Assembly: GCF_016648105.1 (NCBI RefSeq)
Contig: NZ_JACVVE010000011.1
Coordinates: 88,773-152,772, forward strand
Direction: 5' to 3'
From: Pseudomonas sp. S31
GTDB lineage: Bacteria; Pseudomonadota; Gammaproteobacteria; Pseudomonadales; Pseudomonadaceae
Length of the DNA stretch: 64,000 nucleotides
The position numbers were made by a program, and so were the translations under genes. The first letter of the stretch is position 1, and each line of letters begins with the position of its first letter. Under the pieces are notes generated by a model that had not been told where the DNA came from, made no database searches, and was given only the letters and a program-made list of their open reading frames with translations. Shown here piece by piece: positions 42,317 through 52,945 of the stretch.

Positions 42317-42341
42317 GATTCACTCCTTGCAAAAGTGAATC
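42317..42341 (-). promoter_or_regulatory. Hairpin over the RBS of the 160-aa gene
   Basis: GATTCACT and AGTGAATC (arms 42334-42341 and 42317-42324) pair perfectly around TTTGCAAGG, with the ATG directly after the 3' arm. The Shine-Dalgarno GCAAGGAG straddles the loop and stem, so folding could limit translation. An operator palindrome is the alternative. Confidence 0.45.
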
Positions 42342-42461
42342 CTAAACAATCGTGCCGGTATAAAACGCAAGCCAAACCAGCTTCAGAAATACCCTACATC
42401 AACAAGCGAAACAGCGGCCCTATGTGACATCGCCCCGACGCTTGCCCAGCATCAATCACCC

Positions 42462-42492
42462 ATAAAAAACCCAGAGCCACGGCCCTGGGTTT
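42462..42492 (-). terminator. Rho-independent terminator after ssb
   Basis: On the minus strand a stem AACCCAG/CTGGGTT with an inner GGCC pairing is followed by a run of T (plus-strand AAAAAA at 42464-42469). It lies about 30 bp past the ssb stop. Confidence 0.75.
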
Positions 42493-42522
42493 CTGGTTCA
42501 GCTAGACGCTATTGCGCTGCGA

Positions 42523-43068
42523 TCAGAACGGAATGTCGTCATCGAAGCTATCGAAGTCAGCCGCGGGCTGCGGCGCAGGCTGCTGTGGCGCCGGGCGCTG
42601 CTGCTGTTGCTGCGGGCGCTGGGCCTGTTGGCGTGGCGGGGCCTGGTTGTACTGTTGCTGCTGGCCACCACCGTAGTTGCCGCCACCCTGGTTGTACGGG
42701 TCGCCGCCCTGCTGCTGGCCCTGCGGACGACCGCCGAGCAGCTGCATGGTGCCGTTGATGTCGACGATGATCTCGGTGGTGTAGCGCTTGATGCCGTCCT
42801 TTTCCCACTCGCGAGTCTGCAGCTTGCCTTCGATGTAGCACTGCGAACCCTTGCGCAGGTATTCGCCGGCAATCTCGGCAACCTTGCCGAACAGCGACAC
42901 ACGGTGCCACTCGGTACGCTCGACCTTCTGGCCCGACTGCTTGTCGGTCCACTGCTCGCTGGTGGCCAGGCTCAGGTTGGTCACGGCGTTACCGTTGGGC
43001 AGGTAGCGGACTTCGGGATCCTGGCCACAGGTGCCGACCAGAATGACTTTGTTAACCCCACGGGCCAT
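42523..43068 (-). CDS. ssb: Single-stranded DNA-binding protein
   Basis: A 181-aa SSB: OB fold (about 1-110, [26 protein letters not shown]...). A low-complexity Gln/Gly/Pro-rich linker (about 112-170) follows, ending in the acidic partner-binding tip [11 protein letters not shown]. It coats single-stranded DNA and recruits replication/repair proteins. It starts 9 bp after the MFS gene stop and probably shares its transcript. Confidence 0.97.
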   Translation of the reverse strand: MARGVNKVILVGTCGQDPEVRYLPNGNAVTNLSLATSEQWTDKQSGQKVERTEWHRVSLFGKVAEIAGEYLRKGSQCYIEGKLQTREWEKDGIKRYTTEIIVDINGTMQLLGGRPQGQQQGGDPYNQGGGNYGGGQQQQYNQAPPRQQAQRPQQQQQRPAPQQPAPQPAADFDSFDDDIPF

Positions 43069-43077
43069 AACGTTCTC

Positions 43078-44472
43078 CTAGGCTTCGCACGCCGATGAGG
43101 CTGGGTTCACCAGACGCTCGAGGGTCGCACGGTCCAAAATTTTCGTATCCAGTTTGATATAGATGGCGGCCTCTTCAGCCACCACCACGGCATCGGTCAC
43201 ACCCGGCACGGCCATCAGCCGTTCGGTCAGGCCGGCTTCCCGGACTGCTTCCGGCGTCAGCGGCATGCGCAGGCTCGTCACATAAGGCGGCTCGTTCATG
43301 CGCAACGCAACGACCAGCCAGATGGCGCACAGCACCGAGCAACCGAGGAACACCGTGTTCAGCCCGCCGTGCTGGAACAACCAGCCACCGAGGATTCCCC
43401 CCAACGCTGCGCCGAGGAACTGGCTGGTGGAATAGACCCCCATCGCCGTCCCCTTGCCACCGGCAGGCGACACCTTGCTCACCAGCGAAGGCAACGAAGC
43501 CTCCAGCAGGTTGAATGCGGTAAAGAATACCACGGTGCCAATCACCAGTCCGCGCAAACCGTCAGCCCACTCCCAGAAGTAGAGCTCAACCAGCAGCAGG
43601 ACCGCGACCGCTCCAGCCAACACGCGCTTCATCTTGCGCTTTTTTTCGCCGTAGATGATGAAGGGAACCATTGCGAAAAATGAGACGAGCAGCGCGGTCA
43701 GGTACACCCACCAGTGCTGCTCCTTGGGCAAGCCGCCACGCTCGACGAACGCCAGCGGCAGCGCGACGAAGCTGGCCATGAGGATGGCGTGGAGGATGAA
43801 GATGCTCGCATCCAGGCGCAGCAGGTCCGGATTGCGCAGGGTCGGGCCGAGCGCCTGGCGCGCTACGCCAGACTCGCGGTGCTGCAACGTGCTGTGGGTG
43901 TTGGGCACGACGAAGGCGATCAAGAAGATGCCGACCAAGGCAAGCCCTGCCGTGGCCAGGAACAATCCCGACAAGCCAAAGGCCCGAGTCAACAAGGGCC
44001 CGACGACCATTGCCACGGCGAACGACAGGCCGATGCTCATGCCGATCATGGCCATGGCCTTGGTCCGGTGCTGTTCGCGGGTCAGGTCCGACAGCAGCGC
44101 CATGACGGCAGCGGAAATTGCCCCCGCCCCTTGCAAGATGCGCCCGGCAATCACGCCCCAGATCGAGTCGGCTTGCGCCGCCAGCACACTGCCTAAGGCG
44201 AAGATTACCAACCCCAGGTAGATGATCGGCTTGCGGCCGATGCGATCGGAAATCACCCCGAACGGGATCTGCAGCACGGCTTGGGTCAGGCCGTAGGCAC
44301 CGATGGCCAGGCCGATCAACGCGGGGGTGGCGCCAGCCAGGTCCATGCCATAGGTGGCCAGTACCGGCAGGACCATGAACATGCCCAGCATGCGGAAGGC
44401 AAAGACCAGGGCGAGGCCGCCTGCGGCGCGCGTTTCGCTGCCACTCATGCGCTCGGTATGGGTGTCGTGCAT
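43078..44472 (-). CDS. MFS transporter with C-terminal ferredoxin-like domain
   Basis: A 464-aa permease with 12 predicted helices (about 15-390) and the MFS loop motif [16 protein letters not shown] (about 70-85). A soluble tail (about 400-464, [30 protein letters not shown]) resembles an HMA/ACT-like alpha-beta domain, which may sense or regulate. It resembles YfcJ/YceL-type drug-like efflux MFS but the substrate is unknown. It is 9 bp upstream of ssb and divergent from uvrA. Confidence 0.88.
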   Translation of the reverse strand: MHDTHTERMSGSETRAAGGLALVFAFRMLGMFMVLPVLATYGMDLAGATPALIGLAIGAYGLTQAVLQIPFGVISDRIGRKPIIYLGLVIFALGSVLAAQADSIWGVIAGRILQGAGAISAAVMALLSDLTREQHRTKAMAMIGMSIGLSFAVAMVVGPLLTRAFGLSGLFLATAGLALVGIFLIAFVVPNTHSTLQHRESGVARQALGPTLRNPDLLRLDASIFILHAILMASFVALPLAFVERGGLPKEQHWWVYLTALLVSFFAMVPFIIYGEKKRKMKRVLAGAVAVLLLVELYFWEWADGLRGLVIGTVVFFTAFNLLEASLPSLVSKVSPAGGKGTAMGVYSTSQFLGAALGGILGGWLFQHGGLNTVFLGCSVLCAIWLVVALRMNEPPYVTSLRMPLTPEAVREAGLTERLMAVPGVTDAVVVAEEAAIYIKLDTKILDRATLERLVNPASSACEA

Positions 44473-44601
44473 GGATTAACCTCGTGTGAACCGGCGGCGA
44501 TTCTATCAGTCCGACAGCTTGACGGCATCTACGCGACGCTTTGCCGCGTACTGGCAGTGCGCCGTATACTTCCTTGTTTATGCCCGCCAAGCGAGGCCGC
44601 A

Positions 44602-47436
44602 GTGGACAAGATCCTGATTCGTGGGGCACGGACCCACAACCTGAAGAACATCGACCTGACCCTGCCGCGCGACAAACTGATCGTGATCACCGGCTTGTCC
44701 GGCTCGGGCAAGTCATCCCTGGCCTTCGACACCCTGTACGCCGAAGGCCAGCGCCGCTATGTCGAGTCGCTGTCGGCCTATGCCCGGCAGTTCCTGTCGA
44801 TGATGGAAAAGCCTGACGTCGACACCATCGAAGGTCTGTCGCCAGCCATTTCCATCGAGCAGAAATCGACGTCGCACAACCCGCGTTCGACGGTCGGCAC
44901 CATCACCGAGATCTACGATTACCTGCGCCTGCTCTACGCCCGCGTCGGTACCCCGCGCTGCCCGGACCACGACATTCCGCTGGAGGCGCAGACCATCAGC
45001 CAGATGGTCGACCTGGTACTCGAACGCCCGGAAGGCACAAAGCTGATGCTCCTGGCGCCGGTCATCCGCGAGCGCAAGGGCGAGCACCTGGCGGTCTTCG
45101 ACGAACTGCGCGCGCAAGGTTTCGTGCGGGCGCGGGTCAACGGCAAGCTGTACGAGCTCGACGAACTGCCCAAGCTCGACAAGCAGAAGAAGCACAGCAT
45201 CGATGTGGTGGTGGACCGCTTCAAGGCTCGGGGTGACCTGCAACAACGCTTGGCCGAGTCGTTCGAAACCGCGCTGAAGCTGGCCGACGGCATTGCCCTG
45301 GTGGCGCCGATGGACGACGAGGAAGGCGAGGAGATGATCTTCTCCGCGCGCTTCGCCTGCCCGGTGTGCGGGCATGCCATCAGCGAACTGGAGCCCAAGC
45401 TGTTCTCCTTCAACAACCCGGCCGGTGCCTGCCCGACCTGCGATGGCCTGGGGGTCAAGCAGTTCTTCGACACCAAACGCCTGGTCAATAGCGAGCTGAC
45501 CCTGGCCGAAGGTGCGATCCGCGGCTGGGATCGGCGCAACGTGTATTACTTCCAGATGCTCGGCTCGCTGGCCGCGCATTATGGCTTCAGCCTTGAGGAG
45601 CCGTTCGGCGAGCTTTCGGCTGAGCACCAGAAGGTGATCCTCCAGGGCAGCGGCAAGCAGAGCGTCGACTTCAAGTACCTCAACGACCGCGGCGATATCG
45701 TCAAGCGCTCGCACCCGTTCGAAGGCATCGTGCCCAACCTCGAGCGCCGCTATCGCGAGACCGAGTCGGCCACCGTGCGCGAAGAGCTGGCCAAGTTTCT
45801 CGGCACCCAGCCGTGCCCTGACTGCCGAGGCACCCGCCTGCGCCGCGAGGCGCGTCACGTCTGGGTTGGCGAGAAGACCCTACCGGCGGTGACCAACCTG
45901 CCGATCGGCGATGCCAGCGACTACTTCGCCGCCCTGACCCTGACCGGCCGGCGTGGTGAGATCGCCGCGAAGATCCTCAAGGAAATCTGCGAACGCCTGC
46001 AGTTCCTGGTCAACGTCGGCCTCGACTACCTGACCCTGGACCGCAGCGCCGAGACCCTGTCCGGTGGCGAGGCGCAGCGGATCCGCCTGGCCAGCCAGAT
46101 CGGCGCCGGCCTGGTTGGGGTGATGTATATCCTCGACGAACCGTCCATCGGTCTTCATCAACGGGACAACGACCGCCTGTTGGCTACCCTCAACCACCTG
46201 CGCGACCTGGGCAACACGGTGATCGTGGTGGAACACGACGAGGACGCCATCCGCCTGGCCGACTACGTGGTCGATATCGGCCCGGGCGCCGGTGTGCACG
46301 GTGGTCAGATCGTCGCCGAGGGCTCGCCCCAAGAGGTCATGGAACACCCCGACTCGCTCACCGGCAAGTACCTCTCCGGGCGCAAGAAGATCGTCGTGCC
46401 GGCCAAGCGCACGCCGCGCAACAAGAAGCTGCAGCTCAAGCTCAAGGGCGCACGTGGCAACAACCTGCAGAACGTCGACCTGGAAATCCCGATCGGCCTG
46501 CTCACCTGCGTGACCGGCGTGTCCGGCTCGGGCAAGTCGACGCTGATCAACAACACCTTGTTCCCCCTAGCCGCCACCGCGCTCAACGGTGCCAGCAGCC
46601 TGGAAGCCGCGCCGCACAGCAGCATGGACGGCCTGCAGCACCTGGACAAAGTGGTGGACATCGACCAGAGCCCGATCGGCCGCACGCCGCGCTCCAACCC
46701 GGCGACCTACACCGGGATCTTCACGCCGATCCGCGAGCTGTTCTCCGGCGTGCCCGAGTCCCGTTCGCGCGGCTACGGCCCGGGGCGCTTCTCGTTCAAC
46801 GTCAAGGGCGGGCGCTGCGAGGCATGCCAGGGCGACGGCCTGATCAAGGTGGAAATGCACTTCCTGCCGGACATCTACGTGCCTTGCGACGTGTGCAAGA
46901 GCAAGCGCTACAACCGCGAAACGCTGGAGATCAAGTACAAGGGCAAGAACATCCACGAGGTGCTGGAAATGACCATCGAGGATGCCCGCGAATTCTTCGA
47001 CGCGGTGCCGGCCCTGGCGCGCAAGCTGCAAACCCTGATGGATGTGGGGCTGTCCTACATCAAGCTGGGGCAGTCGGCGACCACGCTGTCCGGTGGCGAG
47101 GCGCAGCGGGTCAAGCTGTCGCGCGAGCTGTCCAAGCGCGACACCGGCAAGACCCTGTACATCCTCGACGAGCCGACCACCGGTTTACACTTCGCCGATA
47201 TCCAGCAGTTGCTCGACGTACTGCATCGCTTGCGCGACCACGGCAATACCGTGGTGGTGATCGAGCACAACCTGGATGTGATCAAGACCGCCGATTGGCT
47301 GGTTGACCTGGGGCCTGAAGGTGGTTCCAAGGGTGGCCAGATCATCGCCAGTGGTACGCCCGAGGAACTGAGCAAGATGAAGCAGTCGTATACCGGGCAT
47401 TACCTGAAACCGCTGCTGGAGCGGGATCGGGCATAA
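44602..47436 (+). CDS. uvrA: Excinuclease ABC subunit A
   Basis: A 944-aa damage-recognition ATPase of nucleotide excision repair. I use the GTG at 44602 ([14 protein letters not shown]), preceded by GAGG, because the longer frame is unlike UvrA. It has two ABC modules: Walker [10 protein letters not shown] (about 32) and GVSGSGKST (about 640), each with a signature LSGGEAQR. Three CxxC zinc modules lie at CPVCGHA/CPTCDG, CPDCRG and [28 protein letters not shown] and [13 protein letters not shown] are the Walker B segments. Confidence 0.97.
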   Translation: MDKILIRGARTHNLKNIDLTLPRDKLIVITGLSGSGKSSLAFDTLYAEGQRRYVESLSAYARQFLSMMEKPDVDTIEGLSPAISIEQKSTSHNPRSTVGTITEIYDYLRLLYARVGTPRCPDHDIPLEAQTISQMVDLVLERPEGTKLMLLAPVIRERKGEHLAVFDELRAQGFVRARVNGKLYELDELPKLDKQKKHSIDVVVDRFKARGDLQQRLAESFETALKLADGIALVAPMDDEEGEEMIFSARFACPVCGHAISELEPKLFSFNNPAGACPTCDGLGVKQFFDTKRLVNSELTLAEGAIRGWDRRNVYYFQMLGSLAAHYGFSLEEPFGELSAEHQKVILQGSGKQSVDFKYLNDRGDIVKRSHPFEGIVPNLERRYRETESATVREELAKFLGTQPCPDCRGTRLRREARHVWVGEKTLPAVTNLPIGDASDYFAALTLTGRRGEIAAKILKEICERLQFLVNVGLDYLTLDRSAETLSGGEAQRIRLASQIGAGLVGVMYILDEPSIGLHQRDNDRLLATLNHLRDLGNTVIVVEHDEDAIRLADYVVDIGPGAGVHGGQIVAEGSPQEVMEHPDSLTGKYLSGRKKIVVPAKRTPRNKKLQLKLKGARGNNLQNVDLEIPIGLLTCVTGVSGSGKSTLINNTLFPLAATALNGASSLEAAPHSSMDGLQHLDKVVDIDQSPIGRTPRSNPATYTGIFTPIRELFSGVPESRSRGYGPGRFSFNVKGGRCEACQGDGLIKVEMHFLPDIYVPCDVCKSKRYNRETLEIKYKGKNIHEVLEMTIEDAREFFDAVPALARKLQTLMDVGLSYIKLGQSATTLSGGEAQRVKLSRELSKRDTGKTLYILDEPTTGLHFADIQQLLDVLHRLRDHGNTVVVIEHNLDVIKTADWLVDLGPEGGSKGGQIIASGTPEELSKMKQSYTGHYLKPLLERDRA

Positions 47437-47440
47437 CGCA

Positions 47441-47568
47441 GTTGGGGCGCTTTGCGCCCCTTTCGCGGCACAAGGCCGCTCCTACACAGGACAACGCAAA
47501 CCATCAGGTCGGCGCTGCCCTGTGCAGGAGCGGCCTTGTGCCGCGAAGGGCTGCAAAGCAGCCCCAAC
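47441..47568. repeat. REP pair (inverted, GCCTTGTGCC type)
   Basis: Arms 47441-47490 and 47519-47568 are long inverted copies with a few mismatches. It lies between the convergent uvrA and ferritin genes, touching the ferritin stop, and may be a bidirectional barrier. Confidence 0.88.
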
Positions 47569-47571
47569 TTC

Positions 47572-48036
47572 TTACATCTGCGATTGCAGGTAGTTCTCCA
47601 GGCCGATGGCCTTGATCAGCCCCTGCTGCTTCTCCAGCCAGTAGGTGTGGTCTTCCTCGGTATCGGCCAGTTGTGCACGCAGAATGTCACGGCTGACGTA
47701 GTCCTTGTGCAGTTCGCACAGCTCGATACCCTTGCACAGGGCGCCACGCACCTTGTATTCGAGCTTGAGATCGGCCTCGATCATTTCCGGCACCGTGGTG
47801 CCCACTTCGAGGTCATCGGCGCGCATGTCCGGAGTACCTTCGAGCATCAGGATGCGGCGCATCAGCGCATCAGCGTGCTGCGTCTCTTCTTCCATCTCGT
47901 GGTTGATACGCTCGTAGAGCTTGGTCAAGCCCCAGTCTTCGTACATGCGCGAGTGAATGAAGTACTGGTCGCGCGCCGCCAACTCGCCCTTCAGCAAGGT
48001 GACGAGGTAGTTGATTACGTCCGGGTGGCCTTGCAT
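47572..48036 (-). CDS. ftnA: Bacterial ferritin FtnA (often annotated BfrA)
   Basis: A 154-aa ferritin-fold iron-storage subunit from the ATG at 48036. Di-iron ligands are visible in [23 protein letters not shown] and the [14 protein letters not shown] segment, with a later [11 protein letters not shown]. Residue 52, which is the haem-ligating Met in bacterioferritins (DEMKHADR), is Thr here (EEETQHADA). This makes it the haem-free FtnA type known in P. aeruginosa next to katA. It probably detoxifies iron together with catalase. Confidence 0.9.
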   Translation of the reverse strand: MQGHPDVINYLVTLLKGELAARDQYFIHSRMYEDWGLTKLYERINHEMEEETQHADALMRRILMLEGTPDMRADDLEVGTTVPEMIEADLKLEYKVRGALCKGIELCELHKDYVSRDILRAQLADTEEDHTYWLEKQQGLIKAIGLENYLQSQM

Positions 48037-48155
48037 CGCCCTGTTTCTCCATGTGAAAACGCCAATGAGCATAGTGTGAACCAGCTTTTGTTCGCGGTCA
48101 CTGAAAAACGCGCAATTAGATGCAAAAAATCGGCTAAACAGTAGTGATATTCATT

Positions 48156-48181
48156 GAAAAACCGCCCAAATGAGGGCGGTT
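48156..48181 (-). terminator. Rho-independent terminator after katA
   Basis: On the minus strand ACCGCCC/GGGCGGT (48161-48167 and 48174-48180) forms a 7-bp stem with a 6-nt loop, followed by TTTTT (plus AAAAA 48157-48161). It lies 18-40 bp past the katA stop. Confidence 0.8.
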
Positions 48182-48198
48182 CTCCTTATCATTTCGAC

Positions 48199-49638
48199 TC
48201 AGGCGAGATTCACGCCCAGGGCCTTGGCGATTCCCTCCCCATAAGCAGGATCGGCCTTGAAGAAGTACTGCAACTGACGCTGGATGACATCCTCGCTGAC
48301 CCCTGCCATGGTGCCGGCGATGTTGTCGATCAGCAGTGCTTTCTGCTCGTCGCTCATCAAGCGGAACAGCGCGCCGGCATGGCTGTAGTAATCCGTGTCC
48401 TCGCGGTGGTCGTAGCGGTCTGCTGCACCGCTCAGCGCCAGCGCAGGTTCCGCGTGGCGTGGCGACTGCTTGGGCGCATCGGCGTAGCTGTTGGGCTCGT
48501 AGTTCGGCGCACTACCGTAGCTGCCCATCGCCATCGAACCATCGCGCTGGTAGCTGTTCACCGGGCTACGTGGCGCGTTCACCGGCAACTGCTGGTGATT
48601 GGTACCGACCCGGTAGCGGTGTGCATCGGCGTAGGCGAACACCCGGCCTTGCAGCATACGATCCGGCGACAGGCCGACACCTGGCACCATATTGCTCGGG
48701 CCGAACGCAGCCTGCTCGACCTCGGCGAAGTAGTTGAGCGGATTGCGGTTGAGTTCGAGAACGCCGACCTCGATCAGCGGATAGTCCTTTTGCGACCAGG
48801 TCTTGGTCACGTCGAAGGGGTTCTCGGCGCGGCCGGCGGCCTCAGCCTCGCTCATGATCTGGATGCACACGGTCCAACGTGGGAAATCGCCACGCTCGAT
48901 CGCTGTGAACAGATCGCGCTGGGCATAGTCCGGGTCGCTGCCGGCCAGGCGTGCGGCCTCGGCCGGCGCCAGGTTCTTGATGCCTTGCTGGGTCTTGAAG
49001 TGCCATTTCACCCAGGTGCGTTCGCCTTGCGCGTTGATCAGGCTGTAGGTGTGGCTGCCAAAGCCGTGCATGTGGCGGTAGCCATCCGGAATGCCGCGAT
49101 CGGAGAACAGGATGGTGACCTGGTGCAACGCTTCGGGCGAATGCGACCAGAAGTCCCACATCATCTGAGCATTCTTGAGGTTGGTCTGCGGCTGACGTTT
49201 CTGGGTGTGGATGAAATCAGGAAACTTCAGTGGGTCGCGGATGAAGAACACCGGGGTGTTGTTGCCGACGATGTCCCAGTTGCCTTCCTCGGTGTAGAAC
49301 TTCACTGCGAAACCACGCGGATCGCGCTCGGTATCGGCAGAGCCACGCTCGCCACCAACGGTAGAAAAACGCAGGAAGGTCTCGGTCTGCTTGCCGATCT
49401 GGTCGAACAGCCTGGCGCTGGTGTATTGCGTGATGTCACGGGTAACGGTGAAGGTGCCATAGGCGCCCGAACCCTTTGCGTGCACGCGGCGCTCGGGAAT
49501 GTTCTCGCGGTTGAAGTGGGCGAGCTTCTCGATCAGGTGGAAATCGTCGAGCAGCAGCGGGCCGCGGGGGCCGGCGGAACGGGAATTCTGGTTGTCGGCT
49601 ACAGGTGCACCGCTGGCGGTGGTGAGAATCTTGCTCAT
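48199..49638 (-). CDS. katA: Catalase (monofunctional haem catalase)
   Basis: A 479-aa small-subunit catalase. Active-site H is in [12 protein letters not shown] (about 51-62), N in [14 protein letters not shown] (about 125) and the haem-ligand Y in [17 protein letters not shown] (about 334). No C-terminal flavodoxin-like domain is present, so it is not the HPII class. The neighbouring ferritin gene fits a shared role against iron and peroxide stress. I see no convincing OxyR site in its 170-bp upstream region. Confidence 0.95.
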   Translation of the reverse strand: MSKILTTASGAPVADNQNSRSAGPRGPLLLDDFHLIEKLAHFNRENIPERRVHAKGSGAYGTFTVTRDITQYTSARLFDQIGKQTETFLRFSTVGGERGSADTERDPRGFAVKFYTEEGNWDIVGNNTPVFFIRDPLKFPDFIHTQKRQPQTNLKNAQMMWDFWSHSPEALHQVTILFSDRGIPDGYRHMHGFGSHTYSLINAQGERTWVKWHFKTQQGIKNLAPAEAARLAGSDPDYAQRDLFTAIERGDFPRWTVCIQIMSEAEAAGRAENPFDVTKTWSQKDYPLIEVGVLELNRNPLNYFAEVEQAAFGPSNMVPGVGLSPDRMLQGRVFAYADAHRYRVGTNHQQLPVNAPRSPVNSYQRDGSMAMGSYGSAPNYEPNSYADAPKQSPRHAEPALALSGAADRYDHREDTDYYSHAGALFRLMSDEQKALLIDNIAGTMAGVSEDVIQRQLQYFFKADPAYGEGIAKALGVNLA

Positions 49639-49766
49639 GGGCTCTCCTTATCGGTCTTCGATCGCCGGCTAATCGGCTTGGCTTGAAAGAAGTATCGACG
49701 AGCGGTAGCGCTAGAACAAATTCATTGCCTGACTTGCATCAATAGAAATTAACAATGCGTATAGGA

Positions 49767-49792
49767 ACAAAAAACCGGGCACTAGGCCCGGT
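49767..49792 (-). terminator. Rho-independent terminator of the alpha operon
   Basis: On the minus strand ACCGGGC/GCCCGGT forms a 7-bp stem with a 5-nt loop, followed by TTTTTT (plus-strand AAAAAA 49769-49774). It lies 23 bp past the rplQ stop. Confidence 0.9.
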
Positions 49793-49814
49793 TTCTTGTA
49801 GCAGACAGAACGTC

Positions 49815-50201
49815 TTACTCGGCGGCTTCTACAGCACCACCGACCGGACGATCAACCAGCTCGACGTACGCCATAGGCGCGTTGTCGCCAGCGCGGAAAC
49901 CGCACTTGAGGATGCGCAGGTAGCCGCCCTGACGGGTGGCGTAACGCTTGCCCAGGTCGTTGAACAGCTTGCCTACAGCGGACTTCGAACGGGTACGATC
50001 GAAGGCCAGGCGGCGGTTCGCAACGCTGTCTTCCTTGGCCAGGGTGATCAGCGGCTCGGCAACGCGGCGCAGTTCCTTGGCTTTCGGCAGGGTGGTTTTG
50101 ATCAGCTCGTGCTCGATCAGCGACACAGCCATGTTCTGGAACATAGCTTTGCGGTGAGAGCTGGTACGGCTCAGGTGACGTCCACTTTTACGATGACGCA
50201 T
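49815..50201 (-). CDS. rplQ: 50S ribosomal protein L17
   Basis: A 128-aa large-subunit protein near the peptide exit tunnel. N-terminal [20 protein letters not shown] is the family signature, followed by [20 protein letters not shown]. It is the last gene of the alpha operon, 42 bp after rpoA. Confidence 0.98.
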   Translation of the reverse strand: MRHRKSGRHLSRTSSHRKAMFQNMAVSLIEHELIKTTLPKAKELRRVAEPLITLAKEDSVANRRLAFDRTRSKSAVGKLFNDLGKRYATRQGGYLRILKCGFRAGDNAPMAYVELVDRPVGGAVEAAE

Positions 50202-50243
50202 GATTCATTCCTTACCAAACACTACGTTCGGTGATTACGACGA

Positions 50244-51245
50244 TCAGGCGGTCGCCTTGTCGTCTTTCTTAAGACTTGCAGGCGGCCAGTTGTCGAGGCG
50301 CATGCCGAGAGACAGACCACGCGAGGCCAGGACGTCCTTGATTTCAGTCAGGGACTTCTTGCCAAGGTTAGGAGTCTTCAACAGCTCTACTTCGGTACGC
50401 TGAATCAGGTCGCCGATGTAGTAGATGTTCTCCGCCTTGAGGCAGTTGGCCGAACGTACAGTCAGTTCCAGGTCGTCAACCGGGCGCAGCAGGATCGGAT
50501 CGATCTCGTCTTCCTGCTCGACTACGACCGGCTCGCTGTCACCTTTGAGGTCGACGAACGCGGCCAGCTGCTGTTGCAGGATGGTCGCAGCGCGGCGGAT
50601 AGCCTCTTCAGGATCCAGGGTGCCGTTGGTCTCCAGATCGATGACCAGCTTGTCCAGGTTGGTACGCTGTTCAACACGGGCGTTCTCGACCACATAGGCG
50701 ATACGACGCACCGGGCTGAACGAAGCGTCCAGCTGCAGACGGCCAATGCTACGGCTTTCGTCTTCGTCGGTCTGACGGGAGTCGGCCGGCTCGTAACCGC
50801 GACCACGAGCTACGGTGAGCTTCATGTTCAGGGCGCCGTTGGACGCCAGGTTCGCGATTACGTGATCGGGGTTGACGATCTCGACATCGTGATCCAGCTG
50901 AATATCGGCAGCGGTAACCACCCCCGAACCCTTTTTCGACAAGGTCAGCGTAACTTCGTCACGACCGTGCAGTTTGATAGCCAGGCCTTTCAGGTTCAAC
51001 AGGATTTCAATGACGTCTTCCTGAACACCTTCGATCGCGGAGTACTCATGGAGTACGCCATCGATCTCGGCCTCGACTACTGCACAGCCAGGCATGGAGG
51101 ACAACAGGATGCGGCGCAGCGCGTTGCCCAGGGTATGGCCGAAACCACGCTCGAGAGGCTCGAGCGTGATCTTGGCGCGGGTCGGACTGACTACCTGCAC
51201 ATCAATGTGGCGGGGAGTCAGGAACTCATTTACCGAAATCTGCAT
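50244..51245 (-). CDS. rpoA: DNA-directed RNA polymerase subunit alpha
   Basis: A 333-aa subunit that nucleates RNA polymerase assembly. The N-terminal dimerisation domain (about 1-235) contains [20 protein letters not shown] linker leads to the C-terminal domain (about 250-333), with [18 protein letters not shown] and [19 protein letters not shown], which touch UP elements and activators. It sits between rpsD and rplQ as usual. Confidence 0.98.
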
Positions 51246-51267
51246 GGATGCACCTATTTTCTAGCCC

Positions 51268-51888
51268 TTACTTGGAGTAGAGCTCGACAATCAGGTTCTC
51301 GTTGATGTCGGCAGACAGGTCGCTGCGAGCAGGAACGTTCTTGAAAACGCCCGACTTTTTAGCAGCATCCACGTCAACCCACTCAACGCGGCCACGCTGG
51401 GCGCACAGTTCAAGGGCTTGAACAATGCGCAGCTGGCTCAGCGACTTCTCGCGAACCGCGACCACGTCACCCGGACGAACTTGGTAGGATGGAATGTTTA
51501 CAGTCTTACCGTTGACGCTGATCGCTTTGTGCGAAACCAGCTGACGGGACTCGGAACGAGTCGAGCCGAAGCCCATACGGTAGACGACGTTATCCAAACG
51601 GCACTCGAGCAGTTGCAGCAGGTTCTCACCGGTTGCGCCTTTTTTCGAGGCTGCAGCCTGGTAGTAACCGCGGAACTGACGCTCCAGAACACCGTAGATA
51701 CGACGGACTTTTTGCTTCTCGCGCAGCTGGGTACCGTAGTCGGACTGACGGCCACGGCGCTGGCCGTGGATACCTGGGGCTGCTTCGATGTTGCACTTCG
51801 ATTCCAGAGCGCGAACGCCGCTCTTCAGGAACAGGTCAGTGCCTTCACGACGAGACAGTTTGCATTTTGGACCAATGTAACGTGCCAT
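51268..51888 (-). CDS. rpsD: 30S ribosomal protein S4
   Basis: A 206-aa primary 16S rRNA-binding protein. The S4 RNA-binding domain (about 95-160) has [25 protein letters not shown]. In E. coli S4 represses its own operon at the rpsM leader; this is likely here too. It is 15 bp downstream of rpsK. Confidence 0.98.
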   Translation of the reverse strand: MARYIGPKCKLSRREGTDLFLKSGVRALESKCNIEAAPGIHGQRRGRQSDYGTQLREKQKVRRIYGVLERQFRGYYQAAASKKGATGENLLQLLECRLDNVVYRMGFGSTRSESRQLVSHKAISVNGKTVNIPSYQVRPGDVVAVREKSLSQLRIVQALELCAQRGRVEWVDVDAAKKSGVFKNVPARSDLSADINENLIVELYSK

Positions 51889-51903
51889 TTCTCTGTCTCC
51901 TGA

Positions 51904-52293
51904 TTACACGCGGCGCTTCTTCGGCGGACGGCACCCGTTATGCGGGATTGGCGTCACGTCGGTGATGCTGGCGATCTTGTAGCCGCAGCTGTTCAATGCA
52001 CGAACGGCGGACTCACGACCTGGACCTGGACCCTTGACGTTGACGTCGAGGTTTTTCAGGCCGTATTCCAGCGCAGCTTGACCAGCACGCTCAGCAGCGA
52101 TCTGGGCTGCGAACGGGGTGGATTTGCGCGAACCACGGAAACCCGAACCACCGGAGGTCGCCCAGGACAAAGCATTGCCCTGACGGTCGGTGATGGTCAC
52201 GATGGTGTTGTTGAAAGACGCATGGATGTGGGCGATGCCATCAACCACTGTCTTTTTGACTTTCTTACGAGGACGAGCAGCAGGTTTTGCCAT
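51904..52293 (-). CDS. rpsK: 30S ribosomal protein S11
   Basis: A 129-aa platform protein that binds 16S rRNA. The basic N-terminus ([16 protein letters not shown]), then [21 protein letters not shown] and the C-terminal [15 protein letters not shown] are family hallmarks. It is 18 bp downstream of rpsM. Confidence 0.98.
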
Positions 52294-52311
52294 GTCTATA
52301 TTCCTGGGCGA

Positions 52312-52668
52312 TTACTTGCGGATCGGCTTACGCGGGCCCTTACGGGTGCGTGCGTTGGTCTTGGTGCGCTGACCGCGAACCGGCAGACCTTTACGATGAC
52401 GCAGGCCGCGGTAGCAACCCAGGTCCATCAAGCGTTTGATCTTCATGTTGATGTCACGACGCAGGTCACCTTCGGTGGTGAACTTCGCGACTTCGCCACG
52501 CAGGGTTTCGATTTGCTCGTCGCTCAGATCCTTGATCTTAGCGGCTGGGTTGACACCAGCGTCTGCACAGATCTTCTGTGCAGTTGTGCGACCGACACCA
52601 TAGATGTAGGTCAGCGAGATAACAGTATGCTTGTTATCTGGAATGTTGACGCCTGCAATACGGGCCAT
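52312..52668 (-). CDS. rpsM: 30S ribosomal protein S13
   Basis: A 118-aa small-subunit head protein that contacts the P-site tRNA. Signature: [20 protein letters not shown] at the start and [20 protein letters not shown] at the end. It is the first gene of the alpha operon; its own promoter is at 52728-52756. Confidence 0.98.
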
Positions 52669-52727
52669 TCAGTGGGACTCCAATTGACAGCTACCTACGC
52701 CCCGGAAGCCAAGAAATAGGGCGCGAG

Positions 52728-52756
52728 ATAATATCGCTGTAGAAACGATTAATCAA
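52728..52756 (-). promoter_or_regulatory. Sigma70-like promoter of the alpha operon
   Basis: On the minus strand TTGATT (52751-52756) and TATTAT (52728-52733) are separated by exactly 17 bp, ahead of rpsM by about 60 bp. The -35 hexamer abuts the hairpin at 52755-52782, so termination of spc and start of alpha share DNA. Confidence 0.7.
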
Positions 52757-52782
52757 CCCAGCAGCACACTAGCTGCTGGGTT
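52755..52782 (-). terminator. Hairpin at the spc/alpha operon junction
   Basis: AACCCAGCAG pairs perfectly with CTGCTGGGTT (10 bp, 8-nt loop). It lies between rpmJ and rpsM. Only a short TTGATTAAT follows, so it may be an incomplete terminator or an attenuating structure. Confidence 0.6.
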
Positions 52783-52798
52783 TGAACGCAGATCACAC

Positions 52799-52915
52799 TC
52801 AGCCTTGGCGCTGCTTGTGACGCGGTTCCGCGCTGCAGATCACTCGCACGACGCCTTCGCGACGGATGATCTTGCAGTTACGGCACAGCTTTTTCACCGA
52901 TGCACGAACTTTCAT
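52799..52915 (-). CDS. rpmJ: 50S ribosomal protein L36
   Basis: A 38-aa zinc-ribbon protein ([20 protein letters not shown]...). Zinc ligands C11, C14, C27 and H33 are present, so this is the zinc-containing type. It is the last gene of the spc operon, 30 bp after secY. Confidence 0.97.
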
Positions 52916-52945
52916 TACCGACTCCTCGAACCTTAAGGGGCTAAA

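Noticed and set aside
44473..44601. LexA box before uvrA
   Set aside because: No CTG-N10-CAG was found; the best candidate (CTGGCAGTGCGCCGTA) fails at the second half.
47572..48036. Calling the ferritin gene a haem bacterioferritin
   Set aside because: The haem-ligand methionine position is threonine.
49639..49760. OxyR site upstream of katA
   Set aside because: No ATAG-N7-CTAT spaced series could be found; fragments such as CTATTGATG are isolated.
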